From assembly GCF_041435355.1 (NCBI RefSeq), contig NZ_CP108442.1, positions 7,996,501-8,060,500 on the forward strand: DNA of 64,000 nt, in the 5' to 3' direction. The DNA is from Streptomyces sp. NBC_01276. Lineage in GTDB: Bacteria; Actinomycetota; Actinomycetes; Streptomycetales; Streptomycetaceae. The notes beneath the pieces were generated by a model. The model searched no databases. It was given only the letters and a program-made list of their open reading frames with translations, and had not been told where the DNA came from. The first letter of the stretch is position 1. Every line of letters starts with the position of its first letter. The translations under genes were made by a program, and so were the position numbers. This document shows positions 18,484-27,659 of the stretch, in pieces.

Positions 18484-19362
18484 TCACGGGCCGGCGGTGA
18501 GTTGGAGTAGCGCTATGCCCGCCAGGACGGCGATGCTCGCTGTGATGCGCCGGTGGCCGAGGCGTTCGCGGAACACCACCGCGCCGATCAGGGCGCCGAA
18601 GACGATGCTGGTTTCCCGAAGGGCGGCGATGGTGGGGAGGTCGCCGCGGGACTGCGCCCAGACCACGAGCCCGTACGCGAGGAGCGAGAGCAGCCCGCCG
18701 GTCAGCCCACGGCGGTAGAGCGGGCGCAGGGCGGTCAGCAGGGCGGGGCCCCGAAGGGCCCATGCGATCAGGGGGAGGACGAGCCCTTGGCAGAGGAAGA
18801 GCCAGGCGATGTAGCCCATCACGCTGCCGGAAGCCCGGACGCCGGTGCCGTCGACGAGTGTGTACGAGGCGATCATCACGCCGGTGCCGAGCGCGGCGGC
18901 CAGCGCGGGCAGTTGGGCGCGGCGGGGGACGCCGTCGGCGACGGCGAGGCCGACCAGGCCGCAGGCGATCACCGCGATGCCGAGGGCCTGGCCGACGGGC
19001 AGGGCGTGACCGAGGAGGGCGGTGGAGACCAGGGCCACCACGACGGGCGAGGTGCCCCGGGCCGTCGGATACATCTGACCGAAGTCGCCGAGCTGGTAGG
19101 CGCGCAGGAGCAGGAGCTGGTACGCGACCTGCAGTGCGGCGGAGGCGGCGATGTACGGCCAGGCCGCCCGATCGGGCACGGGCGCGAGGCAGACGAGGAC
19201 GGCCCCGCAGCCGGCGGAGGCGAGGCTGATGAGCGTGAAGCCGGCCAGCTTGTCACGCAGGCCGTGGGTGAGGCCGTTCCAGACCGCGTGCAGCAGCGCG
19301 GAGGCGAGGACGACGACGGGCACGGCGGCGGCGCCCGTCATGGGCGGCAGGGCTGTGGGCAC
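18484..19362 (-). CDS. EamA/DMT family transporter
   Basis: A 292-residue drug/metabolite transporter with ten predicted helices in two EamA halves. It opens with VPVVVLASALLHAVWNGLTH. The second half carries LRETSIVFGALIGAVVFRER, the standard end-of-domain motif. The cargo is unknown. It is divergent from an RpiR regulator, with two dyads in the 52-base gap and the start of that regulator, so control by it is likely. Confidence 0.9.
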   Translation of the reverse strand: MPTALPPMTGAAAVPVVVLASALLHAVWNGLTHGLRDKLAGFTLISLASAGCGAVLVCLAPVPDRAAWPYIAASAALQVAYQLLLLRAYQLGDFGQMYPTARGTSPVVVALVSTALLGHALPVGQALGIAVIACGLVGLAVADGVPRRAQLPALAAALGTGVMIASYTLVDGTGVRASGSVMGYIAWLFLCQGLVLPLIAWALRGPALLTALRPLYRRGLTGGLLSLLAYGLVVWAQSRGDLPTIAALRETSIVFGALIGAVVFRERLGHRRITASIAVLAGIALLQLTAGP

Positions 19363-19385
19363 GTGGGCTCCCCACGACTGATGAT

Positions 19386-19430
19386 GGAATGAGATTCCTT
19401 GGTAGGGTACCCATATGGAAATTCATTCCA
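19386..19430. promoter_or_regulatory. Paired RpiR-type operator dyads
   Basis: Two dyads with the same form GGAA-N5-TTCC lie at 19386-19398 and 19417-19429 (the second extends to TGGAA-N5-TTCCA, 19416-19430). Their centres are 31 bases apart, close to three helical turns. The second overlaps the RpiR start codon, fitting autoregulation and control of the divergent EamA gene. Confidence 0.55.
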
Positions 19431-20260
19431 CACAGGGCGGGCTCGCCGCCCACATCCGGGCCCACCTGTCCGAGCTGCGCGACACCGAGGCACGCGTCGC
19501 GCAGGTCGTCCTGGACAAGGGCGCCGAGCTGGTGCACCTCAGCGTCAGCGACGTCGCGACGCTGGCCGGCACCGCGCCTTCCTCCGTCGTACGGGCCTGC
19601 CAGCGGCTGGGGTTCCGCGGGTACCAGGAGCTGAAGATCGCCGCCGCCCGGCAGGCGCCGGCCCCCGAGCCATCCCGTGACCAGGACCCGGCCGCCCGTG
19701 CCCTGACCGACACGGTCCGCGCCGCCCGGGAGGCGCTGGACGGGGTGGTGACGACCGTGACCCCGGACCGGCTGCGCGCGGCCGCCCGAACGATCGACGC
19801 GGCCCACCGGGTGCTGGTGGTCGGCGCGGGACTGTCCGGCGCGGTCGCACTGGACACCGCCTACCGGCTGCGTGCGCTGGGCTGCGCGGTCGACGCGCCG
19901 GCTGACCCGCTGACCGCGCAGCTGGCCGCCTCGCAACTGACCCCTGCCGACGCGTGCCTGGCCATCAGCCATACCGGAGCCACGCGCAGCACAGTGGACG
20001 CCGCCCGGCGCGCACGGCAAGCCGGGACTCCGGTCGTCGCCCTCACCAGCTACGCCCGCTCGCCCCTGACCGAGTCCAGCGACTGCGCGCTGGTCGCGGG
20101 CGGCCAGGACCTGGTCTTCGGACTCGAGACCGTCGCCAGCCGACTGGCCCACCTCACGGTGATCGATGCCTTGACCCTCACCCTGCTGGGGTTGCGCGGG
20201 GCACCGGCCGAAGCCGCGCTCAGGCTGGCGGCCGACGTCACGGTCGACCACTCGTACTGA
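19415..20260 (+). CDS. MurR/RpiR family transcriptional regulator
   Basis: A 281-residue regulator. Residues 10-80 are the RpiR helix-turn-helix (VAQVVLDKGAELVHLSVSDV, TAPSSVVRACQRLGFRGYQE). Residues about 110-260 are a SIS sugar-isomerase domain (HRVLVVGAGLSGAVALDTAY, ACLAISHTGATRSTVDAARR) that would sense a phosphosugar or related ligand. It is divergent from the EamA exporter, its probable target. Confidence 0.92.
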   Translation: MEIHSTQGGLAAHIRAHLSELRDTEARVAQVVLDKGAELVHLSVSDVATLAGTAPSSVVRACQRLGFRGYQELKIAAARQAPAPEPSRDQDPAARALTDTVRAAREALDGVVTTVTPDRLRAAARTIDAAHRVLVVGAGLSGAVALDTAYRLRALGCAVDAPADPLTAQLAASQLTPADACLAISHTGATRSTVDAARRARQAGTPVVALTSYARSPLTESSDCALVAGGQDLVFGLETVASRLAHLTVIDALTLTLLGLRGAPAEAALRLAADVTVDHSY

Positions 20261-20353
20261 CGGCGGCCCTCACGCACGACGCAGCCCGGCACCGGACGGG
20301 TCGCCCGGGGCGGCCGAGAACCTGGCGCAGCGTCGAGCGGGCAGTATGTTCCG

Positions 20354-21079
20354 GTGACGATGTCCCGTACTCAGGGGTTGCTGCTCCGCGCCCTCAACCG
20401 CGAGTCGGGCCGCGCCCGACAACTGCTGGCCGCCGGGGAATGGCGCCCCGCCGCAGCGGACACCGCCGCGGCGGCCGAGGTCCTCGCCCGCCTCGCCGCT
20501 CCACTCCCCGCACGGGGGGCCGACAGCGCCGGGGCTCGGGCGGTCGACCGGGACCGCCGGCTCCAGCGGATCTGGCGCACCGCCGTTCACCACCTCGACG
20601 CAGGCTCCGTCAGTCCGTCGGCGGCCGCCCTCTTGGCCGCTGTGGCGCGCGCCCTCCTGCCGTGGTCCGCCGCCCCGAATCCGCCGGCCGCGGCGGCGGC
20701 TCCGCGCTACCCGACTCCCCAGGGCACGGCGGCAGGCTTGCCCGTTCCGCCGACCGATGCGGGCGAAGCCCTCCTGCCCGACCTGATCGCGCTATTCGCC
20801 GCACTGGCGGCCCCGCGCCCGTCCGGGGTCAGTTCGCGCACGCCAGAAGCAGCTCCCTGGCAGGTCCGGTACGGGGGCCGCTTCCGGCACTACGGGAGAC
20901 CCGCCCGCGGCGTGTGGACGGCCGACACCGTCCGCTGCCCCGGATGCGCGCATGCGGACGGCCCCTGGACGGTGACCTGTGACTGGTGTCTGGTGACCCT
21001 GGCGTGCCCGTGCGGGAGGGTGAACGACCGGCACGGCCTGACGTTCTCCGAAGTCTTCCTCGTTCTGCCGGACATGTGA
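20354..21079 (+). CDS. Hypothetical protein with C-terminal zinc ribbon
   Basis: A 241-residue protein not recognised. The N-terminal two thirds are Ala-rich and helical. The C-terminal end carries CPGCAHADGPWTVTCDWC followed by ACPCGRVNDRHGL, a likely zinc-ribbon or double zinc knuckle. The GTG at 20354 is used; an ATG two codons on is as good. The ribbon suggests nucleic-acid or protein binding, but that is inference. Confidence 0.6.
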   Translation: MTMSRTQGLLLRALNRESGRARQLLAAGEWRPAAADTAAAAEVLARLAAPLPARGADSAGARAVDRDRRLQRIWRTAVHHLDAGSVSPSAAALLAAVARALLPWSAAPNPPAAAAAPRYPTPQGTAAGLPVPPTDAGEALLPDLIALFAALAAPRPSGVSSRTPEAAPWQVRYGGRFRHYGRPARGVWTADTVRCPGCAHADGPWTVTCDWCLVTLACPCGRVNDRHGLTFSEVFLVLPDM

Positions 21080-21422
21080 ACCGCCGCCGCTTTCCGCTCA
21101 CGGTCGGCCACCCCGGGAGCAGGCCCCCGAACGGTCACGGTCGTATGGCCCCGCACCGGCCGCTCCACAGGTGGGGCCCTCGGCATCCGGACACCGAATG
21201 ACCGGGCATCGGAGTCTGCCGGAAGGGCCGTTGTCCGCGTACGAGACGCTCCCGGAGGCGGCCCCGGCCGGGCGGGATCCCCGTGAGCGGCGCGGCGTAC
21301 CGGGCCGGCGACCGTCCGTGTGCACGGACTCGGACCAGCGAGTAGCGTTGGTGGTGTGCGTTCCGCCCGCACCGCCGCGGCGTCGCCCAGCGGGGCGGCC
21401 GTCGAGCGGCGGAGGATCTCCC

Positions 21423-22979
21423 ATGGCAGAGCACGGCTTCCGTAACAAGGTGGCGCCTGCCGGGGCCCTCCTGGCCCTCCTGGCAGCACTCGGCCCGACA
21501 CCGGCGGCCGCCGCACCACCGAATGCCGGTACCACCGGCCCCGGCACGGCCGCCGCGTCACGATTCGTGCCGGGTCCCTGCCCCAGGACGCATGAGCCGA
21601 TCGAAGCGCTGGCCACTGCCCGGTGCGGATTCCTGGAGGTCCCGGAGAACCGCGCCCGTCCCGGCGGCCGGGTCATCCGCCTGGCCGTGGCGGTCATCCC
21701 GGCCACGTCGGCGAAGCCCGCCCAGGACCCCGTGGTGTTCATGTCGGGCGGCCCCGGTGGCGAGACCTTCGACGACATCCCGTTCCTGGTCTCCTCCGGC
21801 CTGAACCGGGATCGCGAACTGATCGTCATGGCCCAGCGCGGCAATCTCTACGACAAGCCCGACCTCGCCTGCCCGGAACTGGACCGCTTCTACGCCACCT
21901 CCGTGGGGCTCCCCTCCTACGCACCGCAGACGCAGAGGCTCATGCTCGACGCGGTGAAGCGGTGCCGGGACCGCCTGACGTCCGACGGAACCGACCTGAG
22001 TGCCTACAACAGCACCGAGAACGCCGCCGACTTCGCCGACCTGCGCACGGCGCTCGGCATCAGGCGATGGAACGTGTACGGCCACTCCTACGGCAGCAAC
22101 CTGGCGATGACCTACCTGCGCCTGCACCCCCAGGGGATCCGCGCGGTGGCGTTCGACTCCATCGCCCCTCCGCAGTACGTCTCCCTGCCCTTCGCCTGGG
22201 CCGGCGCCCGGGAGGGGCTCGACCGCCTCTACCAGGCCTGCGCGGCGGAACCCCGCTGCAAGAGCCGCTACCCGGACCTCGCGCGCACCCTGAACGAGCA
22301 GGTGCGCCAGCTGCAGGCCCACCCGCTGACGCTGAACGTCCGGCCGCCGCAGGGCGGAGAGCCGGTGAAGGTCGTCCTCGACGGCGGCGCGCTGGTCAAC
22401 CTGCTCGTCGCCAAGGCGATCCCGTTCAAGGACGTGCCCGCGGCGATCGACGAACTCGGCCGCGGGAACCCGGAGCGCTTCGCCCGCGCCCGCGCCGCCG
22501 GCGCGGTCCAGACCGTCGGCCAGACCGCCCACGGACTGACGAACTCGGTGGTGTGCAGCGAATGGGTGCCGGACCACTCGGCGTCCGATGTGCTGGAGGC
22601 GGGCCGCAAGGCCTTCCCCGACTGGCCGGACCCGGTCCTGGCCCAGGCGCCCCAACTGGCCTTCCAGGACCAGGTGTGCCGGGTCTGGAACGTGCCGGAC
22701 CGCACGGCCACGATGCGGGCGGCCCCCGTCAGCACGGTCCCGACGCTCTTCCTCAACGGGACGTTCGACATGAAGACCGGGGCGAGCTGGGCTCAGAAGA
22801 CCGCCCGTACGCTGCCCCGTTCGACCACCGTGCAGATTCCCGGCATCGGGCACTGGGCGGTCCCGCAGTCGCCCTGCGCCCAGAAGGTCCTGGCGTCCTT
22901 CCTGGCCCGTCCGACCGCGCCCGACACCGGCTGCGTGGCAGGCCTCGGGTGGCAACCGTTCACGATCACCCCGAAGTGA
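21423..22979 (+). CDS. Secreted alpha/beta hydrolase, TAP-like tripeptidyl aminopeptidase type
   Basis: A 518-residue exported hydrolase. The signal peptide is about residues 1-33 (GALLALLAALGPTPAAAAPP). The triad is Ser222 in VYGHSYGSN, Asp449 in LNGTFDMKTG and His477 in IPGIGHWAV; the oxyanion region is VVFMSGGPGG. The C-terminal TAP-like domain has several cysteines. Relatives release tripeptides or small acyl groups outside the cell. The ATG at 21423 follows GGAGG. It is followed within 30 bases by another secreted hydrolase in the same direction. Confidence 0.9.
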   Translation: MAEHGFRNKVAPAGALLALLAALGPTPAAAAPPNAGTTGPGTAAASRFVPGPCPRTHEPIEALATARCGFLEVPENRARPGGRVIRLAVAVIPATSAKPAQDPVVFMSGGPGGETFDDIPFLVSSGLNRDRELIVMAQRGNLYDKPDLACPELDRFYATSVGLPSYAPQTQRLMLDAVKRCRDRLTSDGTDLSAYNSTENAADFADLRTALGIRRWNVYGHSYGSNLAMTYLRLHPQGIRAVAFDSIAPPQYVSLPFAWAGAREGLDRLYQACAAEPRCKSRYPDLARTLNEQVRQLQAHPLTLNVRPPQGGEPVKVVLDGGALVNLLVAKAIPFKDVPAAIDELGRGNPERFARARAAGAVQTVGQTAHGLTNSVVCSEWVPDHSASDVLEAGRKAFPDWPDPVLAQAPQLAFQDQVCRVWNVPDRTATMRAAPVSTVPTLFLNGTFDMKTGASWAQKTARTLPRSTTVQIPGIGHWAVPQSPCAQKVLASFLARPTAPDTGCVAGLGWQPFTITPK

Positions 22980-23006
22980 ACGCACCGTAGCTTCCGGACC
23001 TCAAGA

Positions 23007-24119
23007 ATGAAGGTGGTGTCCGTGAATCGGATGGTGTCGTTGTGTACCGCCGGGGGTGCCATGGTGTCGGTCCTACTGGTCGGTGTCGCACACCCGCAGG
23101 CACACGCGACCGGCGACGACCGCGAAAAACGGAGCGCAGAGGTCCTTCGGAAACTCGTGCCCTCCGCCGATGGCCCGGGCTGCGCGGCAGCGGTCGGCAG
23201 ACGTGGTGACGTCATCTGGGAGGCGGGGAGGGGGAAGGCCGATCTGACGACCGGGCGCGCCATCACCCCGAAGACCGTCTTCGACATGGCGTCCAACTCC
23301 AAGCAATTCACCGCAGACGCCATCCTCCTGCTGGCCGGACGGCACCAACTCACCTTGAACGACCCCCTGTCCGGATACCTCGACAACCCGCCCGCATGGA
23401 CGCGGAAGATCACGCTGGGCGACCTGATGCGTCACACCAGCGGCATCACCGACTACCAGGATCTGCTGGAGGCCAAGGGAATCAAGCTGACGGATCCGGC
23501 CGGCCAGAAGGAAGCGATCGCGGCCATCCTCGCCTCCCAGCCGGAAGACCCGCCAGGTAAGCGATTCGCCTACTCCAACTCGAACTACGTCCTCCTGGCG
23601 CATGTCGTCGAAAAGGTCACCGGCAAGCCGTTCCCGGCCTTTCTCCAACAGGAATTCTTCACCCCCCTGCACCTGCGCATGACGTTGTCCCCGGCGGCGG
23701 ACGTTGCCGGCAAGGCAAAGTCGTACGATGAGAAGAACGGATCCTTCACTCCCAATTCCTCCCCCTGGAAACAGTACGGAGACGGGTCCGTCCAGACCAC
23801 TCCCGGGGAATTCGTCCGCTGGGCCGACAACTACCGCACGGGTCGCGTCGGCGGAACGGAACTGCTCACCGGAGTCACGCGGGGAGCGGTGAGCGTGGGT
23901 GACGTCCTGCGCCGGCGCGGCATCGACGAAGGGCGGTACGGAGCCGGAATCCTCCTGCTCCCCGACAAGAGCCTGGTGCATCGCGGTGACTGGGAGGGAT
24001 TCCACAGCACCTTCAAGGTGAGCCCGGACCGCAACACCGCCGTGACCGTGGTGTGCAACGTGGATTCACCCGATAATTTCCGTGCGGCCGATCAACTGCT
24101 GGATATATGGGACAAGTGA
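23007..24119 (+). CDS. Secreted serine hydrolase, class C beta-lactamase fold
   Basis: A 370-residue exported enzyme of the beta-lactamase/D-Ala-D-Ala carboxypeptidase (class C) fold. The signal peptide is residues 1-35. The SxxK active site is Ser96-Asn-Ser-Lys99, the Y-x-N motif is Tyr189-Ser-Asn191, and the C-terminal HRGDWEGF stands in for KTG. The precise activity (esterase, peptidase or lactamase) cannot be told. A GTG at 23022 is an alternative start with a better ribosome site. Confidence 0.88.
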   Translation: MKVVSVNRMVSLCTAGGAMVSVLLVGVAHPQAHATGDDREKRSAEVLRKLVPSADGPGCAAAVGRRGDVIWEAGRGKADLTTGRAITPKTVFDMASNSKQFTADAILLLAGRHQLTLNDPLSGYLDNPPAWTRKITLGDLMRHTSGITDYQDLLEAKGIKLTDPAGQKEAIAAILASQPEDPPGKRFAYSNSNYVLLAHVVEKVTGKPFPAFLQQEFFTPLHLRMTLSPAADVAGKAKSYDEKNGSFTPNSSPWKQYGDGSVQTTPGEFVRWADNYRTGRVGGTELLTGVTRGAVSVGDVLRRRGIDEGRYGAGILLLPDKSLVHRGDWEGFHSTFKVSPDRNTAVTVVCNVDSPDNFRAADQLLDIWDK

Positions 24120-24231
24120 TGGGTGGATGCCGTCCGTCGTCGTGGCCCTGTCCAAGGAGGTGGGGCCGTTCGGGGACCGGCCGGCGAACGCAGGTGCTGC
24201 AGCGCCGCGAGCGTTGCGTTGCCTCCCGCTG

Positions 24232-25863
24232 TTACCGCTGCTGCCAGAGGGTGAGCCGGGTGGTGTAGTCGGGCAGGTTGCCGTGGCCGGGGGTGATGCC
24301 GGTGACCTCCAGCATCGCCAGCCGGTGCTCGGTCGTCACCGTGCAGATCAGCGCCCCGACGGGGAGTGTGGCGGGCAGTTCCTTCGCTTCGATCTTCTTG
24401 GGCAGCACATCGGCCTGGGCGCCCTGCAGGCACTGCTGCGATGTCTTTCCGCCGCTTTTGCCCATCGGCGTGGAGAACTCCCACCTGCCGCCCGAGATCT
24501 CACTGAGCTGGATCTCCCGGCCCGCGGAGTCCTGTACCACCTGAGGGACGTCGAGGTCGACCGTCACGATGTTGGCCCCGCTCGGCGAGCGCAGCGTAAG
24601 GGGGCGGTCCCGGAAGATGACGGCGTACCCGGAGTCGTCGGAGGGTGAGGGGGAGGCCGTCGGACCAGGGACGGCGGCGTGGGTCGGCTGCTCCGACCGT
24701 TTGCCGTCGCCCTGCTCCCGCGCACCGTCCGCGGTTCCGTCGGAGCGCGCCACCGTCCAGGTCAGGACCACGGCCAGGACGACGGCCATGACGGCTCCGC
24801 CGACGACGAGGCCGGTCCGCGTACGCTGCGGGGCGGCCGGTACCGTCGGGGCGTACGGCGGCGGGGACGGCGCAACGGTCGGGGCGGCGGCAAAGGTGGG
24901 GCCGTGGGGCGGGTGCGGCCCTGAGCCGGTGACCGTCGGCTCGGGACCCGGCGTGAGTGCGGCACGCCTGCGCGCGGCCAACTCCTCGGCCAGTGGCTGT
25001 GGCAGCCACCCCGTGAAGTCGTTCAGGGAGTGGCCGGCGGACCGCTCGCAGAGGGCGGCCAGATCCTCTGTGCCGATACGGCGGACCGGGTCGGGGGACA
25101 GGCAGCGCTCGATGAGCGAGCGCAGTGTGTCGTCATAGTCGTCGAGGCGGGGCGGCCGCACGGCGGTGTTGGCGATCTGCGCGGCGAGCGTGAGGGCGCC
25201 ACCGTCACCGTAGGGGTGGCGGCCGGTGGCGGCGACAGCGGCGATCAGGCCGAGCGAGAAGACGTCCGAGGCAGGTCCGACCGGCTCCCCCAGCGCGTGC
25301 TCGGGGGACATGAACTGAGGGGTGCCGACGATGCCGCCGGACGCGGTGACCTGGGTGGCGTCGGCGGCGCGGGCGATGCCGAAGTCGATGACGTACGGGC
25401 CCTGGTCGCTCAGCAGGATGTTGCTGGGCTTGAGATCCCGGTGCACGATGCCGGCGGTGTGGATCGCGGTGAGTGCTCGCGCGGTACAGCCGACGAGCTT
25501 GAGGACGGCGGGCAGCGGGAGCGGGCCGTGTGCGACGAGGATCTCGTGCAGGGACAGACCGGGAACGAACATCGAGGCCAGCCACGGCTGTTCGCTGGTG
25601 GTGTCGTGGTCCACGACCGGGACCACGTGGTAACCCTGTACCCGGCGGGCCGCCCGGACCTCCTGCTCGAAGCGGCGCCGGAAGCCGGGATCGCTGCCGT
25701 ACTCGCGCCGGATCACCTTGAGCGCGACGGGCTGTTCGCCGCGGGAGCGGGACAGGTAGACGGTCCCCATGCCGCCCTCGCCGATTCGGGCGAGAAGCCG
25801 GTATCCCGCGATGTCCCGCGGATCCTCGTCCCGCAACCGTTCACCTGTGCTGTGCGCCGCCAT
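24232..25863 (-). CDS. Membrane serine/threonine protein kinase
   Basis: A 543-residue Hanks-type kinase. The cytoplasmic kinase domain covers residues 21-285: glycine loop GEGGMG at 28-33, Lys49, HRDLKPSN from 141 and DFG at 160-162. A Pro-rich linker follows, then one membrane helix near 345-368 (GLVVGGAVMAVVLAVVLTWT). A 150-residue external domain ends the protein, with two cysteines and no PASTA repeats, so its signal is unknown. It is transcribed alone, upstream of a broken membrane-protein gene. Confidence 0.92.
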   Translation of the reverse strand: MAAHSTGERLRDEDPRDIAGYRLLARIGEGGMGTVYLSRSRGEQPVALKVIRREYGSDPGFRRRFEQEVRAARRVQGYHVVPVVDHDTTSEQPWLASMFVPGLSLHEILVAHGPLPLPAVLKLVGCTARALTAIHTAGIVHRDLKPSNILLSDQGPYVIDFGIARAADATQVTASGGIVGTPQFMSPEHALGEPVGPASDVFSLGLIAAVAATGRHPYGDGGALTLAAQIANTAVRPPRLDDYDDTLRSLIERCLSPDPVRRIGTEDLAALCERSAGHSLNDFTGWLPQPLAEELAARRRAALTPGPEPTVTGSGPHPPHGPTFAAAPTVAPSPPPYAPTVPAAPQRTRTGLVVGGAVMAVVLAVVLTWTVARSDGTADGAREQGDGKRSEQPTHAAVPGPTASPSPSDDSGYAVIFRDRPLTLRSPSGANIVTVDLDVPQVVQDSAGREIQLSEISGGRWEFSTPMGKSGGKTSQQCLQGAQADVLPKKIEAKELPATLPVGALICTVTTEHRLAMLEVTGITPGHGNLPDYTTRLTLWQQR

Positions 25864-26051
25864 GCCCGCCCCCGTACCATGATCGTCCGGCGCAAGCGTA
25901 GCGGATCGCGATCAGGCCTCGGCCGGATCTCCCAGCCCTGTGATGGGGATGCCGTTCTGGCCGTGACGGGGGATTCCCGACGCTCACACGACCCACTTCC
26001 CGCCTTGGCGGTCCCGAAGTTCCCCAGATGCGGGCCGGCAGTCCGACCGGC

Positions 26052-26410
26052 TCACGCCCACGCGGCTGACCGGGGGAGTTCCCGTCCTGAGCCCTCCCTC
26101 GGGCTCGGACCCAGAGGCGGAGCCTCACGGCCGGATTCGGCGGCCGCGATGCCGCACCAGTCCGGTGGCTTCTCGTAGGTGTCGAACGGGTAGTCGCTGA
26201 TCGCCCCACCCGTGATCGCGACCTGCAGGTCCCTGGTCGGGAGCCGCTCGTGCGCCGTGAACTCCAGGTGTCGATCGCCTGCCGCTCGCTGAACTGCAGC
26301 CACGACCCCACGGACACGGCCACCACGATCAGGACCGCGATCGGAAGCAGGACCGGCAGGAGCGACGTACGGGAGCGGCGTGGGCGGGGTGGGTCCGGGG
26401 GTGGTGCCAT
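26052..26410 (-). pseudogene. Small membrane protein with one-base frameshift
   Basis: The ATG at 26408-26410 opens a sensible protein: a Pro/Arg-rich front (MAPPPDPPRPRRSRTS), one membrane helix (LLPVLLPIAVLIVVAVSVGS) and WLQFSERQAIDT. Sense then jumps frame near 26265-26270 and goes on as LEFTAHERLPTRDLQVAITG, then GAISDYPFDTYEKPPDWCGI. Adding one base in ACCTGG would join the two parts. This is either a real mutation or an assembly indel. The family is not recognised. Confidence 0.6.
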
Positions 26411-26688
26411 GGCGACTCCGACGAGGCGGGAAGGGCGACGGGCTTGCTCGGGCGACGCCGGGAGCGGACCTCGCGCCCACGCGGCCGCGTTCCGCCGATG
26501 CCGGGTGCGAGCGTCGCGGACGGCCGCCTTCCCCGGGACGCGGGTGCCGGCCGCAGTGCGATCCTCGTCGACCGCGCAGGCGATCCACCGCAACCGGACG
26601 GGTGTGTCGGTACCGACCGGCAGCCCGGTCCGTCGCCCCGGTCCGTCCCCCCGGCTCCAGGGCGACGGACCGCAGCCCGCGCACTTGA

Positions 26689-27402
26689 TCAGTTACCGGA
26701 CGGCTCCTCGTCGGGCAGGCGCGCGGCGAGGATCATCCCGCTCGCGTACTGGAGCAGGGCACAGGTGACCCTGGAGTCCTCCAGCACCCGTCCGGGTTCG
26801 TCCCCGTCCAGGGGCAGGCGGGTCCTGCCCTTGCCCCAGTACGGGTTCATGTCGTCCATCAGGAGCTGCCCGCCGGGCCTCAGCGCGGTGATGGCGCCGT
26901 CGAGCAGGGCGGCCTTCAGCTGACCGGGGACGTCGAGGAAGATCAGGTCGAACTCGCCCAGGGACGGGACGACCTCCTTGGCGTCGCCGACCACCAGCGT
27001 CACCCGGTCGGGCCAGCCCGCGCCTGAGGCGAGGGCGGACTTCCGCGGGTCGATCTCCACGCTGACGACGTCGACGTCGGCGCGGGAGCGCAGCCCGTGC
27101 ACGATCCAGGCGAGGCCGACGCCGACTCCCGTGCCGAGTTCGAGGATCCGCCCGCCGGTGGGGACGGCCGCCGCGAGGACGGACATCAGCGCGCCCACCT
27201 CGGGGCGGCAGGATTTGCGGAATCCGATCTGACGGGCCCGGGCGTAGCCGGCGCCGACCGGGGCCGGTACCTGCAGGGCGGTTCGCGCGCCCAGGCTCCG
27301 CTTGAGGCCCTCGACCTCGGCCGTCGACATCTCGCGGTCGAACGTCAGGCTGACGCAGGACCGCGCGCCCGACCTCCCCGTGGTGGTGGCCGTCGGCTCC
27401 AT
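26689..27402 (-). CDS. Class I SAM-dependent methyltransferase, probable RiPP-type O-methyltransferase
   Basis: A 237-residue Rossmann methyltransferase. The SAM site is ILELGTGVGVGLAWIV, with the acidic residue in VVSVEIDPRKS, and FDLIFLDVPG is the later strand. An unusual feature lies before the catalytic domain: residues 17-35 (VSLTFDREMSTAEVEGLKR) match residues 16-34 of the small His/Asp-rich protein encoded divergently, with nine of the first eighteen aligned positions identical. The ATG at 27402 has AGGAGG six bases upstream. It may methylate that peptide, for example on Asp; this is inference from position and the shared motif. Confidence 0.82.
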   Translation of the reverse strand: MEPTATTTGRSGARSCVSLTFDREMSTAEVEGLKRSLGARTALQVPAPVGAGYARARQIGFRKSCRPEVGALMSVLAAAVPTGGRILELGTGVGVGLAWIVHGLRSRADVDVVSVEIDPRKSALASGAGWPDRVTLVVGDAKEVVPSLGEFDLIFLDVPGQLKAALLDGAITALRPGGQLLMDDMNPYWGKGRTRLPLDGDEPGRVLEDSRVTCALLQYASGMILAARLPDEEPSGN

Positions 27403-27659
27403 GGCATGCCTCCTGGGCCGGGATGCCCGCCACCCGGTCCGGCCGCCCTCCGCGCGTGCGGCCACGTGCCCGTTCCGCCGAACCGCGAGCCCCTACGGCA
27501 CGCACGCCCGTTCAGGTGGCTTTCCGGCGCGCGAACTGGTACTGGCGGGCAGTACGGGCATGAATGATGCTCGCACGGGGGGTGTTGTCCCGCAATTTCG
27601 CACCGTATTCGAACACCGGAGCCGGTCATTGCCGCCCCTCCGGAGAAGGGCGCCGAGCC
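27403..27659. promoter_or_regulatory. Bidirectional promoter region of the RiPP-like locus
   Basis: The 257 bases between the methyltransferase and the precursor-like gene must hold both promoters. No clear operator dyad was found. Its AT content is higher near 27550-27610. Confidence 0.4.
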
